This document shows positions 31,419-40,698 of a DNA stretch of 64,000 nucleotides, piece by piece. The position numbers and the translations under genes were made by a program. Within the stretch, counting starts at the first letter, position 1, and the number at the start of each line of letters is the position of its first letter. The notes below the pieces were generated by a model. It was not told the origin of the DNA, searched no databases, and was given only the letters and a program-made list of their open reading frames with translations. The stretch lies in contig NZ_AMZO01000036.1 of the NCBI RefSeq assembly GCF_000331515.1, positions 106,066-170,065 on the forward strand, given 5' to 3'. Source of the stretch: Photobacterium marinum (GTDB lineage: Bacteria; Pseudomonadota; Gammaproteobacteria; Enterobacterales; Vibrionaceae).

Positions 31419-32477
31419 ATGGACATTGAACTTGCGCTAATTTTTGCCACCTCTTTTTGCAGCCTTTTTGTTCTCAGAAAGTTTGCAAAAAGAGTTGACC
31501 TCGTAGATATCCCCTCAGCCAGAAAGCAACATCAGGGCGCCATCCCATTAGTCGGTGGAATCGGTATTTTTCTGACGGCTGCGATAGCTCTGATACAATT
31601 GCCGACACTAACCACCAAACCGACGCTTTACCTACTCTGTGCCTCGGTTTTGGTTATCATCGGTGCCATTGATGACAAGTATGATATTAGCTTTAAAACA
31701 AGGCTGCTTATTCAACTCTTAATGTCAGCTCTTATGATTTCAGTCGGAAACCTCTACCTGAGTAACCTAGGTAACCTACTTGGCTGGGGAACGATAGAGC
31801 TTGTGTTTCCCTTAGGCTGTCTTATTACTGTTCTGGCGACAATAGGTGCGATTAATGCGTTCAACATGGTAGACGGTATTGACGGACTGTTAGGCGGACT
31901 ATCTACAGTAACATTTGCTTCGTTGGGATACCTTTTCTGGCTACATGGCCAAGATAGCCTATTTCAGTTTTGCCTGGTGATTGTCGTTGCCACCCTTCCT
32001 TATATTATGCTCAACCTTGGGTTCCCCTTTGGTAGACGCTATAAGATTTTCATGGGCGATGCCGGCAGTGTCTTTATCGGCTTTACTGTGGTCTGGTTGC
32101 TGATTGTCGGCTCACAAGGTGAAAATACCGCCTTCCGTCCGGTAACTGCACTCTGGATTATCGCCCTGCCTTTAATGGATATGGCAACAATTATGATCCG
32201 CCGGGTAAAGAAAGGTCATTCGCCTTTTAAGCCCGACCGAGAGCACCTGCACCATATCTGCCAACGTATCGGCTTGTCGCCCAAAATGACACTAATGGCC
32301 ATTTGCACCCTGGCAACCACCTCTGCCTACATTGGCATCTTGGGTGAACAACACCAGGTCAGCGAGTCGATCATGTTCTGCGCCTTCATTACTTTGTTTG
32401 TAGCCTACTTCTCCGCCATCAACTACATCTGGCGACTCACCGCCTTCCTACGCAAAGTGAATGTGAAGGTAGTATAA
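31419..32477 (+). CDS. wecA: Undecaprenyl-phosphate GlcNAc-1-phosphate transferase (WecA, copy 1)
   Basis: Polytopic inner-membrane enzyme that starts glycan assembly by moving GlcNAc-1-P from UDP-GlcNAc to undecaprenyl phosphate. Family motifs are the DD motif in IGAIDDKYDI (near residue 85), NAFNMVDGIDGLLGG (about 147-161), FMGDAGSVFIGFT and the HLHH motif in KPDREHLHHICQRIG. The length is 352 aa. It faces the opposite way to the capsule gene series and is bounded on the right by GAG/CTC palindromes. A second wecA at 33157-34266 is similar along its whole length. Confidence 0.95.
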   Translation: MDIELALIFATSFCSLFVLRKFAKRVDLVDIPSARKQHQGAIPLVGGIGIFLTAAIALIQLPTLTTKPTLYLLCASVLVIIGAIDDKYDISFKTRLLIQLLMSALMISVGNLYLSNLGNLLGWGTIELVFPLGCLITVLATIGAINAFNMVDGIDGLLGGLSTVTFASLGYLFWLHGQDSLFQFCLVIVVATLPYIMLNLGFPFGRRYKIFMGDAGSVFIGFTVVWLLIVGSQGENTAFRPVTALWIIALPLMDMATIMIRRVKKGHSPFKPDREHLHHICQRIGLSPKMTLMAICTLATTSAYIGILGEQHQVSESIMFCAFITLFVAYFSAINYIWRLTAFLRKVNVKVV

Positions 32478-32817
32478 AGGGAAGAGGAATAGGTTAAAGT
32501 GGCGAGTGCGAAAATTATAAGCTCAGACTTTCGAAACTCGCCCCTCGTTACTTTGCGCTCTCCTGAAGACTAAAATCCCCCCCAAGACTATCCCTCTCTT
32601 TTCAATTCTCGTCCATAAAAGCCTCATTTTTCTGCTCAGGCATTCTCTCCTCTCGGGAATTGTCACATTTTATTAACAAGACCAAATGCCAAACATTATT
32701 TTAACGCTACACTGTTTATATGCCCCATTGAGAATATAAATGTATTACTGACGATTTTTTATGAGTAGGGGCTACCGAGCATTGCTCAGCCTGAGCATGG
32801 ATTGCAAGGAGGGATGT
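32478..32817. other. Intergenic region after wecA copy 1
   Basis: About 340 bp holding palindrome copy D and AT-rich sequence that could be a promoter for the small ORF at 32818 (TTTATAT near 32715). No larger gene is visible. Confidence 0.45.
32501..32542. repeat. GAG/CTC-rich palindromic intergenic element (copy D)
   Basis: The arms GGCGAGTGCGAAA (32501-32513) and TTTCGAAACTCGCC (32529-32542) pair nearly fully. They are followed by CCCTCGTTACTTTG, a word close to arms of copies B and C. It sits 24 bp after the wecA copy 1 stop codon. Confidence 0.55.
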
Positions 32818-32982
32818 ATGCAAAACCAGAAGATGATGGCGTTCAGCAAAAGCTTCACCTTGGAAACAATTATTCACCAAGGGTTTGTAATACTCTGGAA
32901 ATGTCAGCTGTTTCTCGATGAACTGGAGAAATATGACAAACAGGCAAAAGCAATGCGACGGGATGATAGGTTAGGGAGTTGA
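32818..32982 (+). CDS. Possible small protein, 54 aa, unknown
   Basis: I do not recognise this protein. It begins MQNQKMMAFSKSFTLET and continues with a hydrophobic stretch GFVILWKCQLFLDEL and a charged tail rich in Lys, Arg and Asp. The reason to list it is an unusually strong Shine-Dalgarno, AAGGAGGG at 32806-32813, 4 nt before the ATG. A promoter-like AT-rich region lies about 100 bp upstream. An in-frame ATG at 32761 would add 19 residues upstream of that SD. It lies between the two wecA genes. It could be a real small protein, a toxin-like peptide or chance. Confidence 0.4.
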   Translation: MQNQKMMAFSKSFTLETIIHQGFVILWKCQLFLDELEKYDKQAKAMRRDDRLGS

Positions 32983-33021
32983 GGGGGGAGTAGCGAATGA
33001 TGAATGATGAAGCAAAGAACA

Positions 33022-33095
33022 AGAGGGAAACGAGGACCGAAAGTTTAGCCTCTTCACTCGAAACTCAACTCCCGGTTCTCGTAACTCATCCCCTC
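33022..33095. repeat. GAG/CTC-rich palindromic intergenic element (copy E)
   Basis: ACGAGGACCG (33030-33039) pairs with CGGTTCTCGT (33073-33082) with one mismatch, and outer GAGGG pairs with CCCTC (about 33091-33095). It sits between the small ORF and wecA copy 2, close to copy D. Confidence 0.5.
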
Positions 33096-33156
33096 GACAC
33101 TAATACGTTAGCGCCTTAATCTTTATCGTTATCTGAAACGACAACAGCTAAAATAA

Positions 33157-34266
33157 CTATTCAGCACTTTGAGATGTTTCTGAAGCCACCGCATCAGGTA
33201 TAGTCGGCTTATTTACCCCAAACAGACGATGGATAAAAGTCGTAATACGCCAAATGTAACTAATTACGAAGAAATAAACGGCAAACACAGACAAGAAACT
33301 AATGAACATCACGCATTCATTAATCTTCGCCATATCAGACCACACTCCAATACCAGCCATAATTGACGCCATCATACAAATCACAAACAATGACATGCGC
33401 GATGACAAACCAATTCGCTGGCAAATATGATGCAGGTGCTCACGGTCAGGCTTAAATGGTGACTGCCCTTTGCGAATACGGCGAATCATAATAGTAGCCA
33501 TATCCATCAAAGGAATTGCAATTACCCACAGCGCGGTTACCGGACGAATATGAGTGGTGTTGGTGCCCTGGGTTGCCTCAATTAACAACCAAATCACAGT
33601 GAAGCCAATAAAAATGCTGCCGGCATCGCCCATGAAAACTTTAAAGCGGCGCCCTAGCGGAACTCCTAAGTTAAGCATAATATAAGGCACCATCGCAGTT
33701 ACAATCACACCACAAACCATCGCAAGCTGCATGTTACCATCAGCAAAGAACATAAAGCCCAACGCGCCGAAAGTAACGGAAGCCAAGCCACCTAACAAGC
33801 CATCTATACCATCGACCATGTTAAAAGCATTAATTGCACCGATAACACCTAACACAGTAATCGCATAACTGGCTGCGACAGAAAGCTCAATGGCTTCACT
33901 TCCCATTAAATAGCCTAAGTTATGAAGGCTTTTGCCACCAATGATCATCATAGCAAAAGATACCCCGGCCTGAATCAACAAGCGTAACTTAAAACTAATA
34001 TCAAATCTGTCGTCAACCACACCGGTAAAGACAAGAATCGTTGCACAGACAATGAATAAAAGAGAGTCTGACGTCAGCTCAGAAAATACCAAGTGGGTAA
34101 TAACAAGCGTAATAAAAATAGATACACCACCAACTAAAGGAATAACACCCTGGTGTAATTTTCGAGCGTTAGGCTTATCCACTAAGCCAATACGTTTTGC
34201 TACCTTTCGAAAGATAAAAAGCGAACAAAACGACAAAATGAAGACAAAAAGAAATGCAGAAGACAT
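33157..34266 (-). CDS. wecA: Undecaprenyl-phosphate GlcNAc-1-phosphate transferase (WecA, copy 2)
   Basis: Same family and predicted reaction as copy 1. The motifs FTGVVDDRFDI, NAFNMVDGIDGLLGG, FMGDAGSIFIGFT and KPDREHLHHICQRIG are all kept. The length is 369 aa from ATG 34266 (MSSAFLFVFILSFCSLFIFR), which aligns end to end with copy 1. A TTG at 34329 would add an unrelated N-terminus. It stands at the 3' side of the capsule gene series, 199 bp after galU copy 2, so it is probably the capsule-dedicated initiating transferase. The C-terminus is about 17 residues longer than copy 1. Confidence 0.93.
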   Translation of the reverse strand: MSSAFLFVFILSFCSLFIFRKVAKRIGLVDKPNARKLHQGVIPLVGGVSIFITLVITHLVFSELTSDSLLFIVCATILVFTGVVDDRFDISFKLRLLIQAGVSFAMMIIGGKSLHNLGYLMGSEAIELSVAASYAITVLGVIGAINAFNMVDGIDGLLGGLASVTFGALGFMFFADGNMQLAMVCGVIVTAMVPYIMLNLGVPLGRRFKVFMGDAGSIFIGFTVIWLLIEATQGTNTTHIRPVTALWVIAIPLMDMATIMIRRIRKGQSPFKPDREHLHHICQRIGLSSRMSLFVICMMASIMAGIGVWSDMAKINECVMFISFLSVFAVYFFVISYIWRITTFIHRLFGVNKPTIPDAVASETSQSAE

Positions 34267-34465
34267 AGTTATTTTCTTATTAGTGTCGAGTGTCGAAATA
34301 GTATTTAGAGATGAAGGCGAAGAAAACAAATGGGCCAGTGATCCTGTAAGAAGGTCTAATTAAGTCATCAGAATAATGCACGTTTTTCTCAAAAATCGAG
34401 ACTATAGCTACTCGGAACTTTAATTCCAAAGGACCTTAGGAACATAGGAGCCAGTTTTACTAATA

Positions 34466-35386
34466 CTATCCGACCAACTTCAACTCTGCCCCATCAAAAG
34501 CCAATGTTTTCAGATAATCAGCGAAATCAGCACCTAACGCATCATGGCGAAGGCCGTATTCAACAAATGCTTTCAGATAACCCAGCTTGTCGCCACAGTC
34601 GTGAGATTTACCTGTCATATGAAACGCTTCAACAACTTCTTCAGTCATCAGCATATCAATTGCATCAGTCAACTGGATTTCGTCGCCGGCTCCTGGAGGA
34701 GTGATTGCCAGCTTGTCCCAGATTTTTGAAGATAGGACATAACGGCCAACCACCGCCAAATTCGAAGGTGCATCCTCTACCGCAGGCTTTTCAACCATCG
34801 CGGTCATAGAAAAAGAATCACCACCTTTCAATTCAACGCCACCACAATCAACCACACCGTATTTTGACACATTTGCCAATGGAACAGGTTCGACCATGAT
34901 CTGGCTAAAACTAGACTTTTCATAACGTTGAACCATCGCAGCCAAGTTATCAGAAGTTTGGTCAGCGGTATACTCGTCAAGAATGACATCAGGAAGAACA
35001 ACGGCAAACGGCGCGTCGCCAACTAAAGGTTGGGCACACAATACCGCATGGCCTAAACCTTTAGCATGCCCCTGCCGCACATGCATGATGGTTACATCAC
35101 TTGGACAAATTGACTGGACTTCATCAAGAAGCTGACGTTTAACACGCTTTTCAAGCGTTGCTTCCAGCTCATAAGAAATATCGAAGTGGTTTTCAATAGC
35201 GTTCTTAGACGAGTGAGTAACTAAAACAATTTCCTTTATACCGGCTACAACACACTCATTCACGATATATTGAATAAGCGGCTTATCGACAATAGGCAAC
35301 ATTTCTTTTGGAATTGCCTTAGTTGCCGGCAGCATGCGTGTACCTAGCCCCGCTACTGGAATGACGGCTTTTGTGATTTTTGTCAT
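34466..35386 (-). CDS. galU: UTP-glucose-1-phosphate uridylyltransferase (copy 2, capsule locus)
   Basis: UDP-glucose synthesis for the capsule, feeding Ugd. The protein is 306 aa and begins MTKITKAVIPVAGLGTRMLP. The substrate motifs KGLGHAVLCAQP, PGAGDEIQLTDAI and GKSHDCGDKLGY are intact. It is highly similar to copy 1 at 3.1-4.1 kb, with differences concentrated in the middle and at the C-terminus (DGAELKLVG here). The same-strand neighbours are a glycosyltransferase upstream (248-bp gap) and wecA copy 2 downstream. Confidence 0.95.
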   Translation of the reverse strand: MTKITKAVIPVAGLGTRMLPATKAIPKEMLPIVDKPLIQYIVNECVVAGIKEIVLVTHSSKNAIENHFDISYELEATLEKRVKRQLLDEVQSICPSDVTIMHVRQGHAKGLGHAVLCAQPLVGDAPFAVVLPDVILDEYTADQTSDNLAAMVQRYEKSSFSQIMVEPVPLANVSKYGVVDCGGVELKGGDSFSMTAMVEKPAVEDAPSNLAVVGRYVLSSKIWDKLAITPPGAGDEIQLTDAIDMLMTEEVVEAFHMTGKSHDCGDKLGYLKAFVEYGLRHDALGADFADYLKTLAFDGAELKLVG

Positions 35387-35634
35387 AAAAGTCCTTAATA
35401 AAAACTTTAATCGACCGCCTTAATATTATGACGGCAAAAAAGCGAAATCCAAAGAAATAGAGATAACGCTATAATCGGCTAAGCCTGCACGGCCAACCGG
35501 TTAAATAAAAATGTTGTATCTAAATGAGCCCACCAACGTGTCTCTGCTCTGGCTCAGGCAATGGACCTGTGAATGCAATACGGTGTGAAATCAGGCCCTT
35601 GCCAAGAAGGCATGGTGTCTGCCAATAGGCTAAA

Positions 35635-36897
35635 CTATTGCCCTTTTTGCTTTAACGTTTCTAAACTTGCTGCTATATCAGCGTGGCTACTAAACACATC
35701 AAGCATATCCTTCGCCATTAAATCTCGGCTAAACCTCGGCCCAGCCTCAATACTTGCTTTTCTTATTTCATAATAAAAAGCTTGATCAGAATAAAGCTTC
35801 AAAATTGCCTCAGAAATCTGAGCAACATTTTCACTTTCAACCACAATTCCAGAGTTCGTGTCTTTAATAATTGCAGTCGCTTCCCCTTCTGGCACACTCA
35901 TGATGGTCGGTATCCCCATCCCCATACATTCAAAAATCTTAGAAGGAATTACTGTTCTAAATAACTCACTATTGATAAGTGGTACTAATGACACATCACA
36001 CAATGACCAAATTCTTGGCATCATTTCTTTTGGTTGCCGATCTATTAACACAACATTTGACAGTCGCTTTTCTTTAACTAAATCAACAACTTTCTGCCTT
36101 GCTGCTCCTCCGCCAGCGAACACAAAGCGAATATCATCGTTACCTTTCAGCTTTTCAGCCACAGCAACGATATGCTCCAAACCATGAGCCATACCATGGG
36201 TGCCGATATAACCCGCCACAAATTTGCCTTTTAAGCCATATTGTTCCGCTAGTTCTTCATCTTTGCTTTCGGCAGGCTCATATTTGCTTAGGTCAACACC
36301 ATTTAGGACGACATCGATTTTTGAACCATCAATGCCACGCTCTATCAACTCTTTTTTAAATGCATGAGTCACAGAAATAATTGAATCCGCTCGTCGATAA
36401 AGGAACATTTCTATCTTTTCCAAGGTGCGAATTGCAAAGCTCTCTTTCATCGCACCGACGGCTGTAATAGAGGCCGGCCAAATATCCCGTAACTCAAAAA
36501 CAAATGGCTTCCGGCGAACAGCAGATAATGCCCAACCAGCACAAGCACAGAAAAACTGAGGAGATGTCGCAACTATAACATCGGGCTTTTTCTGAAATAA
36601 TCCAGCAAGAAAGCCAGATAACATGAACGACATATAATCGAGAATGCGTTTGACAAACCCTTCATTGGCTGTGATAAAGGTTTTTACTCGAACAACCCGA
36701 ATGCCATCCAGATCAGAAACATCATAGAGCTTGTTTTGATACCCCTTGAAGACTTTCCCTTCAGGAAAATTTGGCGCACAAGTGATCACCGTGACTTCAT
36801 GCCCTTGCTTTTTCCAGCGAACGGCATGTTCGTAAGTTCGCGTAGCAGGGGCATTACCTTCTGGTGGGAAGTTATCTGTTAAAAATAATATATGCAT
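35635..36897 (-). CDS. Glycosyltransferase family 4 (WbuB-like)
   Basis: Predicted cytoplasmic GT-B glycosyltransferase of 420 aa that adds a sugar to the lipid-linked repeat unit. The N-terminus MHILFLTDNFPPEGNAPATR and FELRDIWPASI are typical of the WbuB subgroup. The GT4 acceptor and donor segments are VLNGVDLSKYEP, GYIGTHGMAHGLEH and SKIFECMGMGIPTIM, where the E...E donor-binding motif is expected. The sugar is not predictable from sequence. It starts 2 bp after the heparinase-like gene ends, so the two are coupled. Confidence 0.88.
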   Translation of the reverse strand: MHILFLTDNFPPEGNAPATRTYEHAVRWKKQGHEVTVITCAPNFPEGKVFKGYQNKLYDVSDLDGIRVVRVKTFITANEGFVKRILDYMSFMLSGFLAGLFQKKPDVIVATSPQFFCACAGWALSAVRRKPFVFELRDIWPASITAVGAMKESFAIRTLEKIEMFLYRRADSIISVTHAFKKELIERGIDGSKIDVVLNGVDLSKYEPAESKDEELAEQYGLKGKFVAGYIGTHGMAHGLEHIVAVAEKLKGNDDIRFVFAGGGAARQKVVDLVKEKRLSNVVLIDRQPKEMMPRIWSLCDVSLVPLINSELFRTVIPSKIFECMGMGIPTIMSVPEGEATAIIKDTNSGIVVESENVAQISEAILKLYSDQAFYYEIRKASIEAGPRFSRDLMAKDMLDVFSSHADIAASLETLKQKGQ

Positions 36898-36899
36898 AC

Positions 36900-38528
36900 T
36901 TAATACCTGAGGATAAATTCTAATTGAGGCTCAGTAAATGTGATAACTAATTTCTTATTAGGGATGCTAATGCCAAACTCGGGATGCCACGTAGTACGAG
37001 CAATCTCCAACTTACCGTTAGACTCAACAAATAACCTCTCTCCGGTGATTAATGTTAGCTCAACAATGTCACCGACTTGAGTTACTTCAACATCGGGATG
37101 AATATGATAATGAGCCACCGCTGAGGTAAAACTGCCATCCACCTTATCTGTAATAACTAATTGTTCATCTGTGAACAACCAATTGCGACTATGTGTCACT
37201 TTTCCAGAAAGGCGTTTATAGCCATTGTGAGAGCAAGAGACTTGTAGCTTTCCATTCTGCTCATTTATAACTGGCTGTGCCGGATAAGCTCTTCTTGCTA
37301 CCCGAAAACCACTCCATACTTCAGATGAATCTTGTCCATCCACCTCTACCGTATTGTGGCTTTCGGTTTTCCTTTGACGTAAACGCTCCTCGCTTAACCC
37401 GTATATGCTGGTTCCACCATTCACAAACACACGTTGACCAAATGCGCTTAATTCAAAAGAGAGCGTATCGGCATGGGCGTGCCCGGGGATGTAATCAGGT
37501 CCTACCTTTGCAATATCTAAAATAGCCTTTATTTTGTCATTCTGTGCTACAAAATAACCACTATCTTTTAGATAATCACTAATAAGCTCGGGACCTGCAG
37601 GTATTCTTTTCTGTCTGACTTCAATACCTAAAGCAACAGCATACTCATGAAGGCAACCTTGTCTCGCCGCAATACCTTTTGCAGAATCATTAAAGAATGA
37701 AACATCACCATCAGGGTGACTCATGGCTGTGGCCCAATGCAGCATTTTTTCAATGGTTAACTTCCATTGCCCTTTACGATGATTTAGCGAAACCAAATTA
37801 TAAGTATTTGCTAAATTATAAAGATCCAACATATCAGCAAGAATAATATTGTGATACATAGGGCTTAGCTCAAAGTTACCACCATCTTGCAAAATCTGCT
37901 CAGGGATCTCTTTATCAAGAATTTTTAATCCTGTATCCAACCAGCTCTCAGCGCGGTCACCGTCAAAAAAACATCCAGCAAAGACAAGTGCTTTAGCATT
38001 AGCAAATAGGTGATTACCCAGTAGATGATATTCTAAATCTTGCGCTAATACGTTAGCTTGTTGGTATATACTGGTAAGCACCTTAGATGATGGCTCACCA
38101 ATTGATAAGAAGTACTTTACCCAATTAACGATTCGTAATGATTGTGGATAGGGTTCCCAACCATTTCCTGTTAACGGCGAATTTTCATCAATCCATTTAT
38201 CAATTAAATTATCTAGTGAAGCTTTTCTGTTTAACGCCTGCTCGGCGTTCAGATCATCAAAGTAATGAAGGTTATAGAGCCAAAGTTTTTCCTGTCGCTC
38301 ATCGTTCCAGTCGCTTACTTCACCCTCATGATTTAAGAATTTAAACTTTTTTCCACCAATAAAAGGACTTGGTAAAAGTTCATAACGAATCCATTGTTGG
38401 CTTTTTGGTCGAGGTTCTCCACCTTCATCACAAAGTTGAATCTTGTTAAATTTACGTTGGAGTCGATTGAGAATTTGGACAGGTTTTAAGTGTTTTACAG
38501 TATGAAAGAGTCGATGTACTTTATTCAT
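36900..38528 (-). CDS. Heparinase II/III family protein (copy 1)
   Basis: A 542-aa protein of the polysaccharide-lyase-like heparinase II/III family. The N-terminal alpha-toroid part runs to about residue 330 and contains LLGNHLFANAKALV and GGNFELSPMYHNIILADML. The C-terminal beta-sheet domain has GHAHADTLSFELSAFGQRVF and NGGTSIYG. The likely Asn, His and Tyr catalytic positions (NH, YH, HAHAD) are present. There is no signal peptide, so it is predicted cytoplasmic, unusual for a degradative lyase. It lies in a module with the GT4 gene and the bi-domain oxidoreductase. Whether it cleaves or modifies the capsule chain is unknown. Confidence 0.87.
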   Translation of the reverse strand: MNKVHRLFHTVKHLKPVQILNRLQRKFNKIQLCDEGGEPRPKSQQWIRYELLPSPFIGGKKFKFLNHEGEVSDWNDERQEKLWLYNLHYFDDLNAEQALNRKASLDNLIDKWIDENSPLTGNGWEPYPQSLRIVNWVKYFLSIGEPSSKVLTSIYQQANVLAQDLEYHLLGNHLFANAKALVFAGCFFDGDRAESWLDTGLKILDKEIPEQILQDGGNFELSPMYHNIILADMLDLYNLANTYNLVSLNHRKGQWKLTIEKMLHWATAMSHPDGDVSFFNDSAKGIAARQGCLHEYAVALGIEVRQKRIPAGPELISDYLKDSGYFVAQNDKIKAILDIAKVGPDYIPGHAHADTLSFELSAFGQRVFVNGGTSIYGLSEERLRQRKTESHNTVEVDGQDSSEVWSGFRVARRAYPAQPVINEQNGKLQVSCSHNGYKRLSGKVTHSRNWLFTDEQLVITDKVDGSFTSAVAHYHIHPDVEVTQVGDIVELTLITGERLFVESNGKLEIARTTWHPEFGISIPNKKLVITFTEPQLEFILRY

Positions 38529-38569
38529 AAATTGAGAGGGAGTTGAACTCCCTCTTTGACCTCTACTAG

Positions 38570-40687
38570 TTAACGAAAACTTTCAGCAACCTGGCAAGAT
38601 ACCCTTGCCACCTCAATAATCTCATCAAATGAAATTGGTGAAGGTTTACCTTGCTGAATACTCTCAATAAAGGCTTTCGAACAATTATCCTGTCCCTTAT
38701 CCTGAGACATTAGCTTTTGTTTCGTAAAGCCTTTCCAGCCAAATCCGATTAACTTTCTAAAGTTATCTAATTGAAGAACTGCGTCATTTGCAAAGACTTC
38801 AATACGCTCTTTAGGAAACGCTTTACCGCCATTCGCAAAATAATGAATGGTACCAATAGAGCCATCCTCAAAAGAGAGAGTAATAGAAGCTTTATCTTCT
38901 CTAACAGCTACTCCTGGTGCATCACCCATGCACATTGCATTAAAGCCAGTGATCTTGCAACCAGCCAAATGGCGCATCAAATCAATGTAATGACAAGCCT
39001 CGCCAATGATACGGCCACCACCGACATTTGGATCTTGCGTCCAATGTTCTGCAGGAATATCACCCGCATTCATTGTCATGATGAACGTTTTTGGCCCCTT
39101 AACTGAAGAAAGCAACTCCTTCATCTTTAAAACATTCGGTGCAAAGCGGCGGTTGTAACCAACCATCACTTTTGGCAATGTTTCGCTAGAATTGTATGCA
39201 GCCTCGATTTCATCTATTTCAGACTCTTTCAACGCAAGCGGCTTTTCAACGAACACATGCTTTTCTGCCTTCAATGCTGCAATAGTCTGCTCGGCATGAA
39301 GGTTATGCTGAGTAGCAATAACAACGGTGTTAACTGCACTATCGGAAATCACCTCGTTGAAGTCAGTAGATGCCTTAGCAAAGCCTTGCTTATCTCCGTG
39401 ATGAACTGCGCTTACACCTGCACTGGTTACAACGGTATCTAGTTTAGCACCCGCTGATTTGAACGCAGGCATAAGTACTCGTGAAGCATAATTACCAGCA
39501 CCAACAAAAGCACATACCGCATCGGAAGCAGAATGGGAAACGCCCACATTCAGATTTACCGAACGCTGAGTGAGTGATTCAACGTTGTCGTTAGGATAAT
39601 CAAGAACAATACCTAATGAAGAGCGATCATCAAGGCACTGATAAGCCTCCAGTGCATCATTGATTGAAAAACGGTGGGTAATAAGAGGCTTAACATCTAA
39701 AGCGCCCGTCGACATCATATCCAAAACGGCCTCGAAGTTGCGCTGTTCCGTCCAACGAACAAAACCGACCGGATAATCGTTTCCTTTATCTTCATACTCT
39801 GTGTCATAACGACCCGGGCCATAAGAACATGATACTTGGAAAGTCAATTCTTTTTCGAAGAAGTCAGCACGTGAAAGCTCGAGACCTACAACGCCGACCA
39901 AAACAATTCGGCCACGCTTACGACACATGGTTGCTGCTTGTGAAACTGGCTCATTACTCTTAGTGGAAGCCGTAATAATTACAGCATCGACACCACGTCC
40001 TCGAGAGAAAGCTTCTGCGGCTTTAATTGGGTCTTCGCCTTTAGATAAGTCAACAGTTTCCGCGCCCAGTTGTCTCGCTAAATCACATTTAGATGAGTCA
40101 AAATCAATACCGAGCACACGACAACCATTTGCTTTTAACAGCTGAATTGTAACAAGACCAATTAGACCAAGGCCGGTTACTACAACGCATTCACCTAGAG
40201 TTGGTTGAACTAAGCGAACACCTTGTAATGCAATCGCACCTAAAACAGTAAATGAAGCAGACTCGTCATCCACATTATCAGGCACTTTTGCACAAAGGTT
40301 TTTAGGAACACGAACAACTTCTGCATGATTACCGTTAGAAACTACTCTTGTACCTACTTCAAATTCAGAATTGCCGTTATCTAGCACAGTACCAACATTA
40401 CAATAACCAAGGGGTAAAGGCTGATCTAATTTAGATCGAACAGCATCAACAGTAGGCATTAAACCATCAGTTTTGACTTTATCCAATACCATTTTTACTT
40501 TATCTGGTTGTTGTCGAGCTTTGTCTAACCAATTCGCTTTACCAAAGTCAATTAACATTCGTTCTGTTCCAGCGGAGACCAATGTTTTTGATGTACTGAT
40601 AAGTAAATTATTGTTTTTCGATTGTGGACAAGGCACATCAACCAAAGAAGTTTCGCCATTAGCGATATTTTGAAGAACTTGTTTCAA
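38570..40687 (-). CDS. Bi-domain oxidoreductase: Zn-type dehydrogenase fused to Gfo/Idh/MocA
   Basis: A 705-aa fusion. Residues 1 to about 365 form a medium-chain dehydrogenase (LDQPLPLGYCNVGTVLD, then the Rossmann motif VVTGLGLIGLVTIQLLKANG). From about 385 a Gfo/Idh/MocA domain begins (FVGAGNYASRVLMPAFK, HVFVEKPLALKESEID, GGGRIIGEACHYIDLM). Both NAD(P)-binding glycine motifs look intact, suggesting two coupled redox steps on a sugar. The substrate is not known. It is followed closely by the heparinase-like gene and preceded 11 bp away by the first CapK-like gene. Such fusions recur in marine gammaproteobacterial polysaccharide clusters. Confidence 0.88.
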   Translation of the reverse strand: MKQVLQNIANGETSLVDVPCPQSKNNNLLISTSKTLVSAGTERMLIDFGKANWLDKARQQPDKVKMVLDKVKTDGLMPTVDAVRSKLDQPLPLGYCNVGTVLDNGNSEFEVGTRVVSNGNHAEVVRVPKNLCAKVPDNVDDESASFTVLGAIALQGVRLVQPTLGECVVVTGLGLIGLVTIQLLKANGCRVLGIDFDSSKCDLARQLGAETVDLSKGEDPIKAAEAFSRGRGVDAVIITASTKSNEPVSQAATMCRKRGRIVLVGVVGLELSRADFFEKELTFQVSCSYGPGRYDTEYEDKGNDYPVGFVRWTEQRNFEAVLDMMSTGALDVKPLITHRFSINDALEAYQCLDDRSSLGIVLDYPNDNVESLTQRSVNLNVGVSHSASDAVCAFVGAGNYASRVLMPAFKSAGAKLDTVVTSAGVSAVHHGDKQGFAKASTDFNEVISDSAVNTVVIATQHNLHAEQTIAALKAEKHVFVEKPLALKESEIDEIEAAYNSSETLPKVMVGYNRRFAPNVLKMKELLSSVKGPKTFIMTMNAGDIPAEHWTQDPNVGGGRIIGEACHYIDLMRHLAGCKITGFNAMCMGDAPGVAVREDKASITLSFEDGSIGTIHYFANGGKAFPKERIEVFANDAVLQLDNFRKLIGFGWKGFTKQKLMSQDKGQDNCSKAFIESIQQGKPSPISFDEIIEVARVSCQVAESFR

Positions 40688-40698
40688 AGCATATCCTT

